Below, piece by piece: positions 1-8,900 of a stretch of DNA of 42,012 nt. Below the pieces are notes generated by a model. It worked only from the letters and a program-made list of their open reading frames with translations. It was not told the DNA's origin and searched no databases. The number at the start of each line of letters is the position of its first letter. Positions within the stretch are counted from its first letter, which is position 1. The DNA is from Brasilonema bromeliae SPC951. Lineage in GTDB: Bacteria; Cyanobacteriota; Cyanobacteriia; Cyanobacteriales; Nostocaceae. Location: positions 1 to 42,012 of the forward strand of contig NZ_QMEB01000019.1 in NCBI RefSeq assembly GCF_012912135.1. The letters are read 5' to 3'. The translations under genes and the position numbers were made by a program.

Positions 1-469
1 GTACTGGGGGTGGTGGTGGTGTTGGTATTGGGGGTGGAGTTGGTATTGATGGCTGTTCGCTGACCGCAGGTGCTGGAGGTGGCGTAGTTATAGTTGGTGG
101 CGGGGGGCTGCTTTGTGTTGTCTCTACGAATGGATCACCAAACGCAACTGCTGTTGGTGGTATGGCTGCTGAATGAGGGAATGTGTAATCAGCACCATTA
201 ACCGACATAGGTTGTGGTTGTACAAGTGGCTCAGGGTTAACCAGAGGCGGTACATCTGGTGCAATATCAGGTGCGACAGTTGCGGCGGCAACTGCAGTGG
301 GAGTAGCTGCACGCAGGTTATAACCACACTGACCGCAAAAAGCTGCATCTGCTTGCACGGTTGCCCCACAACTGGGACAGTTACTAGTAGCTGGTAATGG
401 GGTATAGCAAGCTTCACACTGGACAGCGCCGTCTGGGTTTGGGTGATTGCAATTAGGGCAGACGATCAT
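1..469 (-). CDS. FraH-like double zinc-ribbon, proline-rich protein (partial)
   Basis: The reading frame starts at the ATG at 469-467 and runs off the left edge after 156 codons, so the C-terminus is missing. The visible part begins with two zinc-ribbon knuckles (CPNC then CEAC; CPSC then CGQC, within residues 3-50), followed by an Ala/Pro/Thr-rich linker that ends in a polyproline stretch. In cyanobacteria this head is known from FraH-type proteins, whose C-terminus carries an FHA phosphopeptide-binding domain; in Anabaena FraH is needed for filament integrity and heterocyst membrane organisation. The gene lies downstream of pgl on the same strand, an arrangement I recall for Anabaena fraH. 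The FHA part lies outside the window, so the identity is an inference from the N-terminus and the neighbour. Other zinc-ribbon FHA proteins would look alike here. Confidence 0.65.
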   Translation of the reverse strand, partial: MIVCPNCNHPNPDGAVQCEACYTPLPATSNCPSCGATVQADAAFCGQCGYNLRAATPTAVAAATVAPDIAPDVPPLVNPEPLVQPQPMSVNGADYTFPHSAAIPPTAVAFGDPFVETTQSSPPPPTITTPPPAPAVSEQPSIPTPPPIPTPPPPPV

Positions 470-629
470 GAGGTTAAGTTAGCCTTTGTTGTTGTTCAAT
501 GGTATAATAGTGCCTTGAAGCAGAGGGGCAACTCTAGCTTTCGATTCTAACAAGTCTGTTTGAAGGCAGAAGTATGAAGTCTTATGAAGTGTAATAGAAT
601 TCCATGCCTCATACTTCATCCCTCTTGTT

Positions 630-1361
630 TTATCCTGCGTCCTTTTTCAGGTCACTTCCAGCTGCTGCATCTAGCAACCACCAAAGTTCTCCTTGAGGTT
701 GAATTAAGCGGGATGGGTAAGTGAATTCATCCGCCACTGGTGCAAAGACTTGAGCAAGAGCTGGTCTTTTATTCGCACCAGCTACAACAAAGATAACGCA
801 GTGGGCAGAGTTAATGAATGGATATGTGAAGGTGATGCGAGGGTTTCCATCTTTGTTCCCTACGGTGATCAGCTTATCTGTAACCTTTAAAGCTTCCGTG
901 TGGGGAAACAAAGATGCGGTGTGAGCATCATCTCCCATTCCTAATAAATTGACATCTAAAGCAGGAAATTCTCCCGGTGAAGCGTGAAAAAATTCTTGCA
1001 GATGTCTTTCGTACTTAGCCGCTGCTACTGCGGGGTCAGCTTCATCTGTAGGTATGGGGTGGATGTTACCTGGTGGGATTTCAACGCGATCTAACCACGC
1101 ACGACGCGTCATCAGCTGATTGCTATCTGGATGGTCAGGTGAAACGTAACGCTCATCTCCCCAAAACACATGAATTTTGTCCCAAGGCAGTTTCTGGGTA
1201 GAGATTGCTTCATACAACGGTTTAGGTGTACTACCACCAGACAAGGCAATGGTAAACTGCCCACGCTGTTTGATAGCTATTTCTATTTTAGACAAGATCA
1301 ATTCAAGCGCTCGCGCAATTAGCGCTTTTTGATCACAAAGAACTTCAACTTTTTTGCTCAT
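630..1361 (-). CDS. pgl: 6-phosphogluconolactonase
   Basis: This cytosolic enzyme hydrolyses 6-phosphogluconolactone to 6-phosphogluconate in the oxidative pentose phosphate pathway, which feeds reductant in the dark and in heterocysts. The 243-residue length is normal for the Pgl/DevB family. Family motifs are visible: the N-terminal phosphate-binding stretch ALSGGSTPKPLYEA (about 39-52), VFWGDERYV (about 64-72) and the LGMGDDAHTASLFP block (about 139-152) typical of the isomerase/lactonase fold. The start ATG at 1361 fits the family N-terminus. It sits about 160 bp upstream of the FraH-like gene on the same strand and may be cotranscribed with it. The older name devB is used for the same family. 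Confidence 0.93.
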   Translation of the reverse strand: MSKKVEVLCDQKALIARALELILSKIEIAIKQRGQFTIALSGGSTPKPLYEAISTQKLPWDKIHVFWGDERYVSPDHPDSNQLMTRRAWLDRVEIPPGNIHPIPTDEADPAVAAAKYERHLQEFFHASPGEFPALDVNLLGMGDDAHTASLFPHTEALKVTDKLITVGNKDGNPRITFTYPFINSAHCVIFVVAGANKRPALAQVFAPVADEFTYPSRLIQPQGELWWLLDAAAGSDLKKDAG

Positions 1362-1806
1362 CGCGTCATTATCACACTAGCGACTTCCAGCAATACAATA
1401 GCGAAATAATGACAACTTCCGTTTTTACTTTTTGAAACTTTTAACATCATTCTCTCTGAATGGATCTATACCCTAGGTGAGCCGTTGTACAAAATTCTTG
1501 CCAAATCGTAACAAAAATTTTTATAAACAACGACAGGAACTAAACCGCCTCTTTTTCAAGGGCGGATGTAGCGACGGAAGCGATTTAAATCCCTGTACTA
1601 CAATCATATCAGTCAGCACAAAACTTGAAAACCTACCCCCTTCCCAGGGAAAGCTGAGCGCTTTACCTCGAATCAAGGAAATTTTCCGGAAATATCACTC
1701 GGTTCTTCTGGGCTAAGGGGGTGAACCGCTTAACTCGACTACTTGTTTTGGATATAAGAAGCGGAATATTGTTTGAATTTGCGACTATTAAGAGCACAGA
1801 GCTGTT
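1362..1806. other. Intergenic gap between pgl and rph
   Basis: This 445-bp stretch separates two minus-strand genes. A 79-codon open frame on the plus strand (1477-1716) has no recognisable motif or ribosome site and I do not call it. A short inverted pair, CCGCC...GGCGG, lies around 1547-1565. No RNA gene is recognised. Confidence 0.4.
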
Positions 1807-2547
1807 TTAGCCTTGGTAGAGATCATTCCAGTTTGCGATCGCTTCACGTTGAGCAATTAACAATTGTTGAATGCCTTTTTGGGCAAAATCCAGTAGAGAA
1901 TTGAGTTGGGTACGGCTAAAACTACCGGACTCAGCAGTTCCCTGAACTTCTATTATCCCCAACTGCTGATTCATCACCACATTAAAATCTACCTCAGCCC
2001 TGACATCTTCAATGTAGTTGAGATCCAAAAATGGCTCACCTTGCAACAATCCTACAGAAATCGCTGCTACCTGTCCAATGATGGGCGATCGCTCTAACAC
2101 TCCCTGCTGCAACAATGTAGAAATTGCATGAGCTAACGCCACAAACCCGCCTGTAATCGCAGTCGTCCTCGTTCCTGCATCTGCTTGCAACACATCCGCA
2201 TCGACAGTCAGCGTGCGTTCTCCTATCGCCTCTAAATCTAATGCTGCTCTCAAACTACGTCCAATCAAACGTTGGATTTCTTGAGTTCGTCCAGACAACT
2301 TCAGAAATTCTCGTTCTTGCCGTTGCGGTGTGGCTGATGGTAACATTCGATATTCCGCAGTTAGCCAACCTTTACCAGTTCCTTCTAGAAACTTAGGGAC
2401 TCCCTGTGTCACGCTGACGCTACAAAGTACTTGAGTGTCGCCACATTTTGTGAGAACAGCAGCAGGCGCAAAGCGCGTAAAATTTTGCTGAAAGCTAATA
2501 GGACGTAGTTGGTAGGATTGCCGACCGTCTGGACGCTGCCAAGCCAT
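1807..2547 (-). CDS. rph: Ribonuclease PH
   Basis: RNase PH is a phosphorolytic 3'-5' exoribonuclease that trims tRNA 3' ends in the cytosol. The protein begins MAWQRPDGR, the usual family opening, so I chose the ATG at 2547 rather than the in-frame ATG at 2574, which would add nine unconserved residues. Family signatures follow: [14 protein letters not shown], the [14 protein letters not shown] block, [13 protein letters not shown], and [18 protein letters not shown], which carries the acidic catalytic patch and phosphate-binding Arg/Thr residues. The length of about 246 residues matches bacterial RNase PH. It is followed by a stand-alone gap and reads in the same direction as pgl. Confidence 0.95.
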   Translation of the reverse strand: MAWQRPDGRQSYQLRPISFQQNFTRFAPAAVLTKCGDTQVLCSVSVTQGVPKFLEGTGKGWLTAEYRMLPSATPQRQEREFLKLSGRTQEIQRLIGRSLRAALDLEAIGERTLTVDADVLQADAGTRTTAITGGFVALAHAISTLLQQGVLERSPIIGQVAAISVGLLQGEPFLDLNYIEDVRAEVDFNVVMNQQLGIIEVQGTAESGSFSRTQLNSLLDFAQKGIQQLLIAQREAIANWNDLYQG

Positions 2548-2690
2548 TGGGTTTGCCTCAAAATTTGTATCCACAATACAGTCGGTTATGCTTTGAGTAT
2601 TAGGGCTTAAGTATTATAAAGCTTCACTCATTTTTTAGCCAAGAGTTTGGTACTCTAAAAAAGATAAGCTCAAAACTTTTGTCTCAAAAC

Positions 2691-3383
2691 CTATTGGGAA
2701 GTTATCAGCAAAGTAATTATATCTTGCTGCACCGCTTCTGGTGACTGGTCTCCGTTGATAGTTAATAAGCGGCGGCGACGGTCGTAGTACTCTAAAATGG
2801 GAACAGTACGATCATAAAAAGTTTCGACACGACGCTGCACAATTTCCGGTAGATCATCTGGAAGAAAACGCCCCATTGAACGATTCACCATAACCGCCTG
2901 TGGGACTTGTAAATAAATTGCCCAGTCCAAATTGTGCCCTAGATGGTCTAACAAAAAGTCAAGTTCTTCAGCTTGCTCTGCTGTACGGGGATAACCCTCC
3001 AATACCCAACCATCCTTAAAATCAGGCTTTTTTAGCTCAATCTGAATGGATTCAATGATCATTTCGTTCGTGACGAGTTCCCCTGTCTCCATGTATGACT
3101 GTGGAAGATGACTGAGATACGGAAAAGATGGGATTGCAAAGCGGCGCTGGTGACCCAACAGGTTTGCTGCATCTTGTTCTGCGCTTCCTTCAGGGAGAGA
3201 ATTTTCTGGAGAAAAACCTTCTGGGCAAAAAACGGCGATGCTCCTGCAGGAAGCCGCTCTTTGGGCGATCGCATCTCGTAATATTTCATCACTGGAAATA
3301 AGAGGAATATTAAAGTATGTGCAAAGCCCTTGTGCTTGAGTGCTTTTCCCTGCTCCTGAACCTCCTATGATCACTAATTTCAC
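2691..3383 (-). CDS. Adenylate kinase-family nucleoside monophosphate kinase with internal insertion
   Basis: The protein starts with a perfect P-loop, GGSGAGKST (residues 7-15), and continues with SSDEILRDAI, SYMETGELV, GWVLEGYPRTAEQAEEL and a short-lid C-terminal part with NRSMGRFLPDD, as in adenylate kinases. It should transfer phosphate between ATP and a nucleoside monophosphate, probably AMP. The odd part is residues about 42-96: where ordinary family members have roughly ten residues between the ILRDAI helix and SYMETGELV, this protein has about 55. The proximal part of that insert is encoded by a HIP1-anchored palindromic element at 3234-3272. The frame stays open throughout. It may be a second, atypical copy rather than the housekeeping adk; whether it is active is unknown. 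Confidence 0.8.
   Translation of the reverse strand: MKLVIIGGSGAGKSTQAQGLCTYFNIPLISSDEILRDAIAQRAASCRSIAVFCPEGFSPENSLPEGSAEQDAANLLGHQRRFAIPSFPYLSHLPQSYMETGELVTNEMIIESIQIELKKPDFKDGWVLEGYPRTAEQAEELDFLLDHLGHNLDWAIYLQVPQAVMVNRSMGRFLPDDLPEIVQRRVETFYDRTVPILEYYDRRRRLLTINGDQSPEAVQQDIITLLITSQ
3234..3272. repeat. HIP1-anchored 39-bp palindromic element inside the kinase gene
   Basis: On the plus strand the element opens with GGCGATGCTCC and closes with the HIP1 octamer GCGATCGC. It matches the element at 10194-10232 at 33 of 39 positions by eye. In the host protein it gives a net ten-residue insertion between AIA and a repeated IA. Confidence 0.7.
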
Positions 3384-3647
3384 AACAATTTACTCCTCAT
3401 TTTTTGATCAGAACTCACTATGCTGCTCAGTTATATGTTTTCATTTTTACAACTACTTTCCGAAAAAAGGCAATCATCTCGGTTTCGATAACTCTTGACT
3501 TCAGGATAAATGTAGTGTTTGACTAAGAATGCAACGCACGCAAATACATTACGTATCGTCAAAAGCAACTAGGTTATACAGTCTACGTTCGCCAGAAAAA
3601 ATCTCAGCAAAAGCACTTTATTTTGTTGTATTATTTTAGATATTATT

Positions 3648-4184
3648 ATGGTTGCTCAGTTAGAAACCCCGAGCTTAAATTCAACCCTCGATTTTCCATA
3701 CTCCGTTGAAGGTATAGTACAAGTTTTCACTAGCTCTCATCGTAGCTTTTTTACGAGCGTCATGTCTCAAGCACTGAGAATCGCAGGTCAAGGCACAGCA
3801 GTGTTAGTAGTACAGTTTCTCAAGGGTGGGATACGTCAAGGACAAGAAAACCCCATCCGACTGGGACAAAAGTTAGATTGGATTCGCTGTGATTTGCCTC
3901 GTTGCATTGATACACCACACTTGGACGAAAGCGAAACGAAATCTCTACAAAAGTTGTGGCAACATACACAAAAGGTAGTCTTAGAAGGTCAGTATTCTCT
4001 GGTAGTATTAGACGAGCTCAGCTTAGCCATTCACTTTGGCTTAATTGCTGAAACAGAAGTTCTAGCATTTCTGGACAAACGCCCGAACCATGTCGATATC
4101 ATCTTCACAGGATCACAAATGCCCAAATCTATTTTAGAAATAGCAGATCAAATCACCGAAATCCGTCGTAGTCATCAACCGTAA
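3648..4184 (+). CDS. CobO/BtuR-like protein lacking a canonical P-loop
   Basis: The body of this 178-residue protein aligns with corrinoid adenosyltransferases of the CobO/BtuR family: ALRIAGQGTAVLVVQFLKGG (about 42-61), LVVLDELSLAIHFGLI (Walker-B-like, about 118-133), and DIIFTGSQMPKSILEIADQI (about 149-168). Known CobO proteins carry a Walker A motif of the type GDGKGKTTAA before the first block. Here the corresponding stretch reads FTSSHRSFFTS, without the Gly-Lys-Thr core, so ATP binding in the usual way is doubtful. Authentic CobO adenosylates cob(I)yrinic acid a,c-diamide in cobalamin synthesis. This protein may have a regulatory or altered role. It stands alone between the kinase gene (divergent) and a mobile-element remnant. 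Confidence 0.7.
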   Translation: MVAQLETPSLNSTLDFPYSVEGIVQVFTSSHRSFFTSVMSQALRIAGQGTAVLVVQFLKGGIRQGQENPIRLGQKLDWIRCDLPRCIDTPHLDESETKSLQKLWQHTQKVVLEGQYSLVVLDELSLAIHFGLIAETEVLAFLDKRPNHVDIIFTGSQMPKSILEIADQITEIRRSHQP

Positions 4185-4200
4185 TTCAGTGTATCGATAC

Positions 4201-4254
4201 CGAGTGCTAAGTCCTAAGTGATGAGTTTCATTGTTGATCTGACTTATCACTCGG
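4201..4254 (+). terminator. Imperfect hairpin after the CobO-like gene
   Basis: CCGAGTG near 4201 pairs with CACTCGG near 4248, with further partial pairing inside (AAGTGATGAG against CTTATCAC). There is no strong poly-T tail, so a terminator role is only a suggestion. Confidence 0.3.
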
Positions 4255-4308
4255 ATTCAGTGACTCTTCTCTAACAAGCGTGAGTTCGCGCTATTCTAGT
4301 TATTCGGT

Positions 4309-4856
4309 GTGAAGTACCCACCACCAAAACGGAGTACCGTTTATGGTGGGGGCTTCGCGTCTCACTCGCCGTTGCTCTGTTAGGTACATCCATTGCTGAA
4401 TGTTCGTCACTCAAGACGATCCAAGTCTTACACAGCGTCTCTCGGTTTGCACCGTTTATCTCCTCAAAGGGAGAACCCGCGCAGCCGCCCTGCTTCCCAA
4501 GGCAGTAATTGTTTTTCCGTACATTCCTGTGTGGTTTATCTTTTACCGCAGAGCGTAATCATACGAACCAGTGACCGGAATCTTTTCTCCTTTCTCTCGC
4601 TCTTAGACTTGGTAAGCGTCGAACCGCTACTGTGACCGTTTGTTATGAGCCGAGTGAGTGGGTCGCAACCAATATTATTATACCAGACATAATCGGAAAT
4701 TTACGGTTAAATTGACAATTCCGCGCTAACGCGCCGCTCCGCTAACATGCATCTTTGTCTTTTCTTCCCTGCGGGAAGATGAGCGCCTTCAGATGCAATC
4801 GTCATTGTCCGCCTTATATCGCACCACTAATCGGAGTACCGATATAGTGGGGGACT
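4309..4856 (-). mobile_element. IS200/IS605-like element remnant without transposase
   Basis: Two related hairpins bound about 550 bp: 4317-4352 (CCCACCA...TGGTGGG) and 4822-4853 (CACCACT...AGTGG). Both have the same apex, CGGAGTACCG. On the minus strand the lower-coordinate end reads GCGAAGCCCCC, then the hairpin, then GGGTACTTCAC, which resembles the right end of cyanobacterial IS200/IS605 elements. Their single-strand transposases recognise such terminal hairpins. No tnpA or tnpB frame is present between the hairpins; the interior is G/C-rich and full of smaller inverted repeats (for example CTTCCCGCAGGGAAG near 4765). A TATAAT sequence on the minus strand at 4682-4677 could start an RNA running to the right end, similar in position to TnpB guide RNAs. 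The family assignment is from memory of end structure only. Confidence 0.45.
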
Positions 4857-5166
4857 TACGGCGACAAAGTTAAATAAATAGGAAAGTAGTGATTAGAAAC
4901 GACATGATAATATTACAGTGATTTGCATGAGTAAAAGCACTTCTACAAGATGCGGTATAATCAAAAACTTAACTATTGCTGAAGCTTGAAAGAGGGGCAA
5001 AGCCTCTGCGTATTGAATGTATTTAAAGAACAACAAAAAAAATTTTTACCTTGAAGGTTATGAATTGAGAGCAAAATAACTAAAGCAGAAGCTTCAATTC
5101 GTTCATCAGAGATTCAGAATTGGAGGTAAATGATGAAGTCTAAAACACCCTAATATGGAGAAGTAA
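4857..5166. other. Gap upstream of dcd
   Basis: This AT-rich stretch holds no gene. It contains a small hairpin, AGAGGGGCAAAGCCTCT, near 4991-5007, and a TATAAT box at about 4956-4961 without a good -35 partner. Confidence 0.3.
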
Positions 5167-5766
5167 ATGTTAAAAAATGACAGGTGGATAATTGAGCAAG
5201 CTCAATTGGGTATGATTGAACCTTTTGAACCTAGTTTGGTTCGTGCAGTTTCGATAGATAGCACAGGTTTACTTCGTCCAGTTCTGAGTTATGGACTTTC
5301 TTCTTATGGATATGATATAAGGTTGTCACCTGTAGAATTTAAGGTATTCCGTCATATTCCTGGCACAGTCGTTAATCCTAAAAGATTCAACCCTGATAAT
5401 CTTGAATCTGTACCATTACACTCTGATGAAGATGGTGATTATTTTATTATTCCTGCACACTCTTATGGTTTAGGGGTTGCACTAGAACGGCTTGTCATCC
5501 CAGCTAATATTACCTGTTTATTTATTGGCAAATCTACATATGCTCGTTGTGGGTTAATCTGGAACCTGACTCCCGGAGAAAGTGGTTGGACAGGCTGGCT
5601 GACACTGGAGGTGTCGAATTCCTCTAGTGCTGATTGTCGAGTATTCGCCAATGAAGGTGTAGTTCAAGCTTTGTTCATGGAAGGCGAACCATGTGGAACC
5701 ACTTATGCAGATCGTGCTGGAAAATATCAAGATCAGCCTCATAAAGTGACGCTAGCTAAAGTTTAA
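5167..5766 (+). CDS. dcd: dCTP deaminase
   Basis: This enzyme deaminates dCTP to dUTP, the precursor route to dTMP. The 199-residue length fits the family (about 190). The core GKSTYARCGLIWNLTPGE (about 121-138) contains the Ser and Arg of the active site. LTLEVSN (about 145-151) contains the catalytic glutamate, and ANEGVVQALFMEGE and YADRAGKYQDQ complete the nucleotide site. The start ATG is preceded by GGAGAAG about five bases upstream, a good ribosome site. Two upstream ATGs near 5131 are closed by a stop before this gene. It stands alone between an IS-like remnant and a heptamer repeat. Confidence 0.93.
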   Translation: MLKNDRWIIEQAQLGMIEPFEPSLVRAVSIDSTGLLRPVLSYGLSSYGYDIRLSPVEFKVFRHIPGTVVNPKRFNPDNLESVPLHSDEDGDYFIIPAHSYGLGVALERLVIPANITCLFIGKSTYARCGLIWNLTPGESGWTGWLTLEVSNSSSADCRVFANEGVVQALFMEGEPCGTTYADRAGKYQDQPHKVTLAKV

Positions 5767-5812
5767 TAGATATAGCAATCCTAAATGAGTTGTGAAATTA
5801 TTCGTTGAGGTG

Positions 5813-5845
5813 GGGAACAGGGAACAGGGAACAGGGAACAGGGAA
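5813..5845. repeat. Heptamer tandem repeat GGGAACA (4.7 copies)
   Basis: Four full GGGAACA units and a partial fifth follow dcd. Heptameric short tandem repeats of this kind are characteristic of heterocystous cyanobacteria. The same unit recurs at 33910-33935. Confidence 0.9.
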
Positions 5846-5995
5846 GAAGAATGTGCAAATGTACTTTGTTTTTTCAGAAATGAAATAGGACTGCTATATG
5901 ATTGAAAGTAGGAGTTATACCATACCAGTCAAACAGCCGAATACTGAAAGATTAAAGAAAATGGTACTCTCGAAACGAGATATGATTCGATGAAA

Positions 5996-8900
5996 TCATA
6001 CCAAAGCTTCACTACAAACAATCATGGGTATTGGTTGAGAGAATGTAGGTAAACTGTTATCTTGCCATTGATGCATATTATGTTGAAGGTAAATTTGCGC
6101 CAGTTGAGTGAACAATTCTTGACCTGTGAAACTATCACGCCGCAATTTATTTAACTCTCGGTTAACTGCTTGATTCACACAAGCGCGAAACTTTTGTTCC
6201 AAAATATTGATCTGACTTTTGAGTTCTTCATCTGCGATCGCTTTAAAAAAGATCCTCAATTCCCGCAGAATATATCTTTGACCTTGAGTCAAACGCCCCT
6301 TAAACTCTCTTTCCGCTTGGCGATGCTTCACTTCTTCTGCAAATTGACGTTTGAGACGCATAACTGTAGAATTATGTTCTTGGGGAAGTGTTGAAGTAGG
6401 AGTGGTGGTATCAGCTTTAATTGCACCCAAGATGCGGGGGATATCCCTAGAAATTATTTCCCCTCTGTCGTCCAATAAAAATAACTGCTGGTAGCCTTTT
6501 AGATCAGGTTTACTGGGGTCTGAAGCTTCACAGAAAACATATGTTCCCTTTTGCTGCATAGAGAATTTAGCTGTACGAATACCATGCGGTAAATGAGCAA
6601 TTCGTTCATATTCTGAGGGGTTATCTTTTTGTAATTTTCTCAGGATTTCTTCAGCCTCATTTAAATCCAAGAAATCCTCTTCTGCTTCAAAATCAAAAAG
6701 ACTCAACTGTTTGCCTTGTTGTTCGTAAATGGCATACATAGCTTCTTCGTTGAGTTGCTCAGTTCGGTCAAGAATGGCAGCATCTTCACCGATAGTATCA
6801 TGAATTTCCTGAATTCTATTTTTAAGCTTTTGCTTCAAACCTAAATTGCGTTCAATGCCTAATTCAGGTAAAAAGTTGTATCCATAAATAACATCTTTTT
6901 CGCTACCAATTCTGTCTATACGACCAAAACGCTGAATCAATTTTACTGGATTCCAGTGCAAATCATAATTTATTATCAGGTCACCGTCTTGGAGATTTAA
7001 ACCTTCTGCCAAGACATCGGTAGCAATCAGTGTATTGATTTCTGATTCACCTGGTTTAAATTTATATTCCTTGTTAGCGTTAGGCGCAAATCTTCCCACT
7101 AAACGCGCTTTATTTTTGTTGCTACCACTATAAATGACATCAAAATCATCTCGTTGTCCGCCTGGGTTTAAGTTCTCATATAGATACTTTGCAGTATCTG
7201 CATACTGAGTGAATATTAACCGTTTTTTATTTTTCAGACTAGGTTTAGATAACCACTTTATAAGAGTTTGTAATTTTGTATCTTTATCAGCGGTGATAGG
7301 TTCAACTAATGCCAAAATATTTTTTAGCAGTTTAATATCATGCTCGATATGCTGTTGTAATTTTTCGGTATAAAAATCTGCTATGTCGTATTTATCAGAG
7401 ACTTTTTGCAATCCATCCATCAAATCTTGTTCTTCTGCTTGGTTATAATCTTCCGATAGCAGAGTTTGGGCTTCTTCTCCTGCTGCGACAAATCCTTGGG
7501 ACAGTGCTTTTAAAAACCTTTCATGCACTATCAAGAGTTTTCTGATAGATTCTTGAAAAGCGTAAACACTGGATTCAAAGCGCTTAAACAACAGCACTCG
7601 CATGAGTCCTCGCAAGTTAGCGCCTGCGCGTTGCAATGTGTTATAAGGTTCTTGCTTTTGTTTCGGTTTTAAAACATAATTCCACAGTCCATAACGCGCA
7701 TAACTGAGTTCGTTAGTTGGTGGTTTGGCTAATTGGCGCTTGCGAGATTTACCCAAGTATTGACGTAACTCTTCGTATAGTCCTTGGTATGTGTCCTCAA
7801 TGCTGTACTCAATAGTTTCTAGTTCTCGCTTGGGGAAAAAGCGATGCTTTCCACCAACGATGACATAAGCGCGTCGGGTTCCGTCTAGGTACTCACGAAA
7901 GTTAGCTGGATCTACTGCTTGTTGAGTTTGTGAGTCGAAACCGTAAAAACGTAGAATATGGTTGCGGGTTCGACGAATCAGGATATGAGAGAGTAATTCT
8001 TGTAACTTTTTCTCGCCTTTTTCAACTAACTGGAAGTATTCTTTTAAATCAGGAGGGTCTATTGGGAGGTCAGTTTTGTCGTCTTGATGAAATAGTTTTA
8101 GCTGGTGGTAGATATCCCAAGCACTCTTATTTCGCGGAGTTGCTGTTAATAAGCAACAACGTTTCCCAGCACCTAAAAAAGCTTCGACTACTTTATATCT
8201 TTGAGTCGTGTGATTTCGCAGGTTATGGCTTTCGTCTATAAGTACAAAATCTCTATCTTGAAATCTGAAATCATCTAATAAAACTTTGAAGCCGCTTTCC
8301 TCGTCTTCTTTGAGCATTCCCATTGAAAGAACACGAGCATTTAGCTGGTAGACTTCGTTGTAGCGTTCCCACATTTCTATGAGTGGTGCAGGACAAATAA
8401 TTAAAGGACGTGCGCGTTCTGTTTGTTCAAATCTTTTAACAATTGCAGCGCCAATAAAGCTTTTTCCCAGTCCGACGACATCGGAGACGAAAGCGCCGCC
8501 ATAGTCTCTGATATTTTGCACAGCATTATTAACAGCGACTTTTTGAAAATCTGCTAATTGTTTAGTAATTGCGTCTTCTAAAATTAGGTCTTTTGGTGCG
8601 GTATCTTCTAATCTTTCTTTTACTAAACTATAGAGAGTTTTCATATAAACATCATAAGGACGGACTGTAGAACCCGCCCAAGATTGTTTCATTTCTCTCA
8701 TCAAGGCTTCGTTAAAATCTTCCGCTTCGTTCCACAGTTCATTAAACCAGTGAGTTAATTCTGTATGGTTATCGTTTCCGTGAATAACTACATTGAGTTC
8801 GGTATTATGGGTGATACCAGAAAGGGTAAGATTGGATGAACCAACTATAGCAATGCCTTTCTCAGCACGTTCTAAGGCTCTACCTTTATGATCGTAAACA

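Noticed and set aside
1477-1716. 79-codon plus-strand open frame between pgl and rph
   Set aside because: No ribosome site, no family motif, and a composition typical of chance frames.
4393-4635. 80-codon frame inside the IS605-like remnant
   Set aside because: It lies across structured inverted repeats and has no transposase motif; the other frames there are equally open by chance.
4309-4856. Group II intron, RNase P RNA or tmRNA as explanation for the structured region
   Set aside because: None of the conserved core sequences (intron domain V, RNase P core, tmRNA ends) could be found, whereas the paired terminal hairpins fit an IS200/IS605-like element better.
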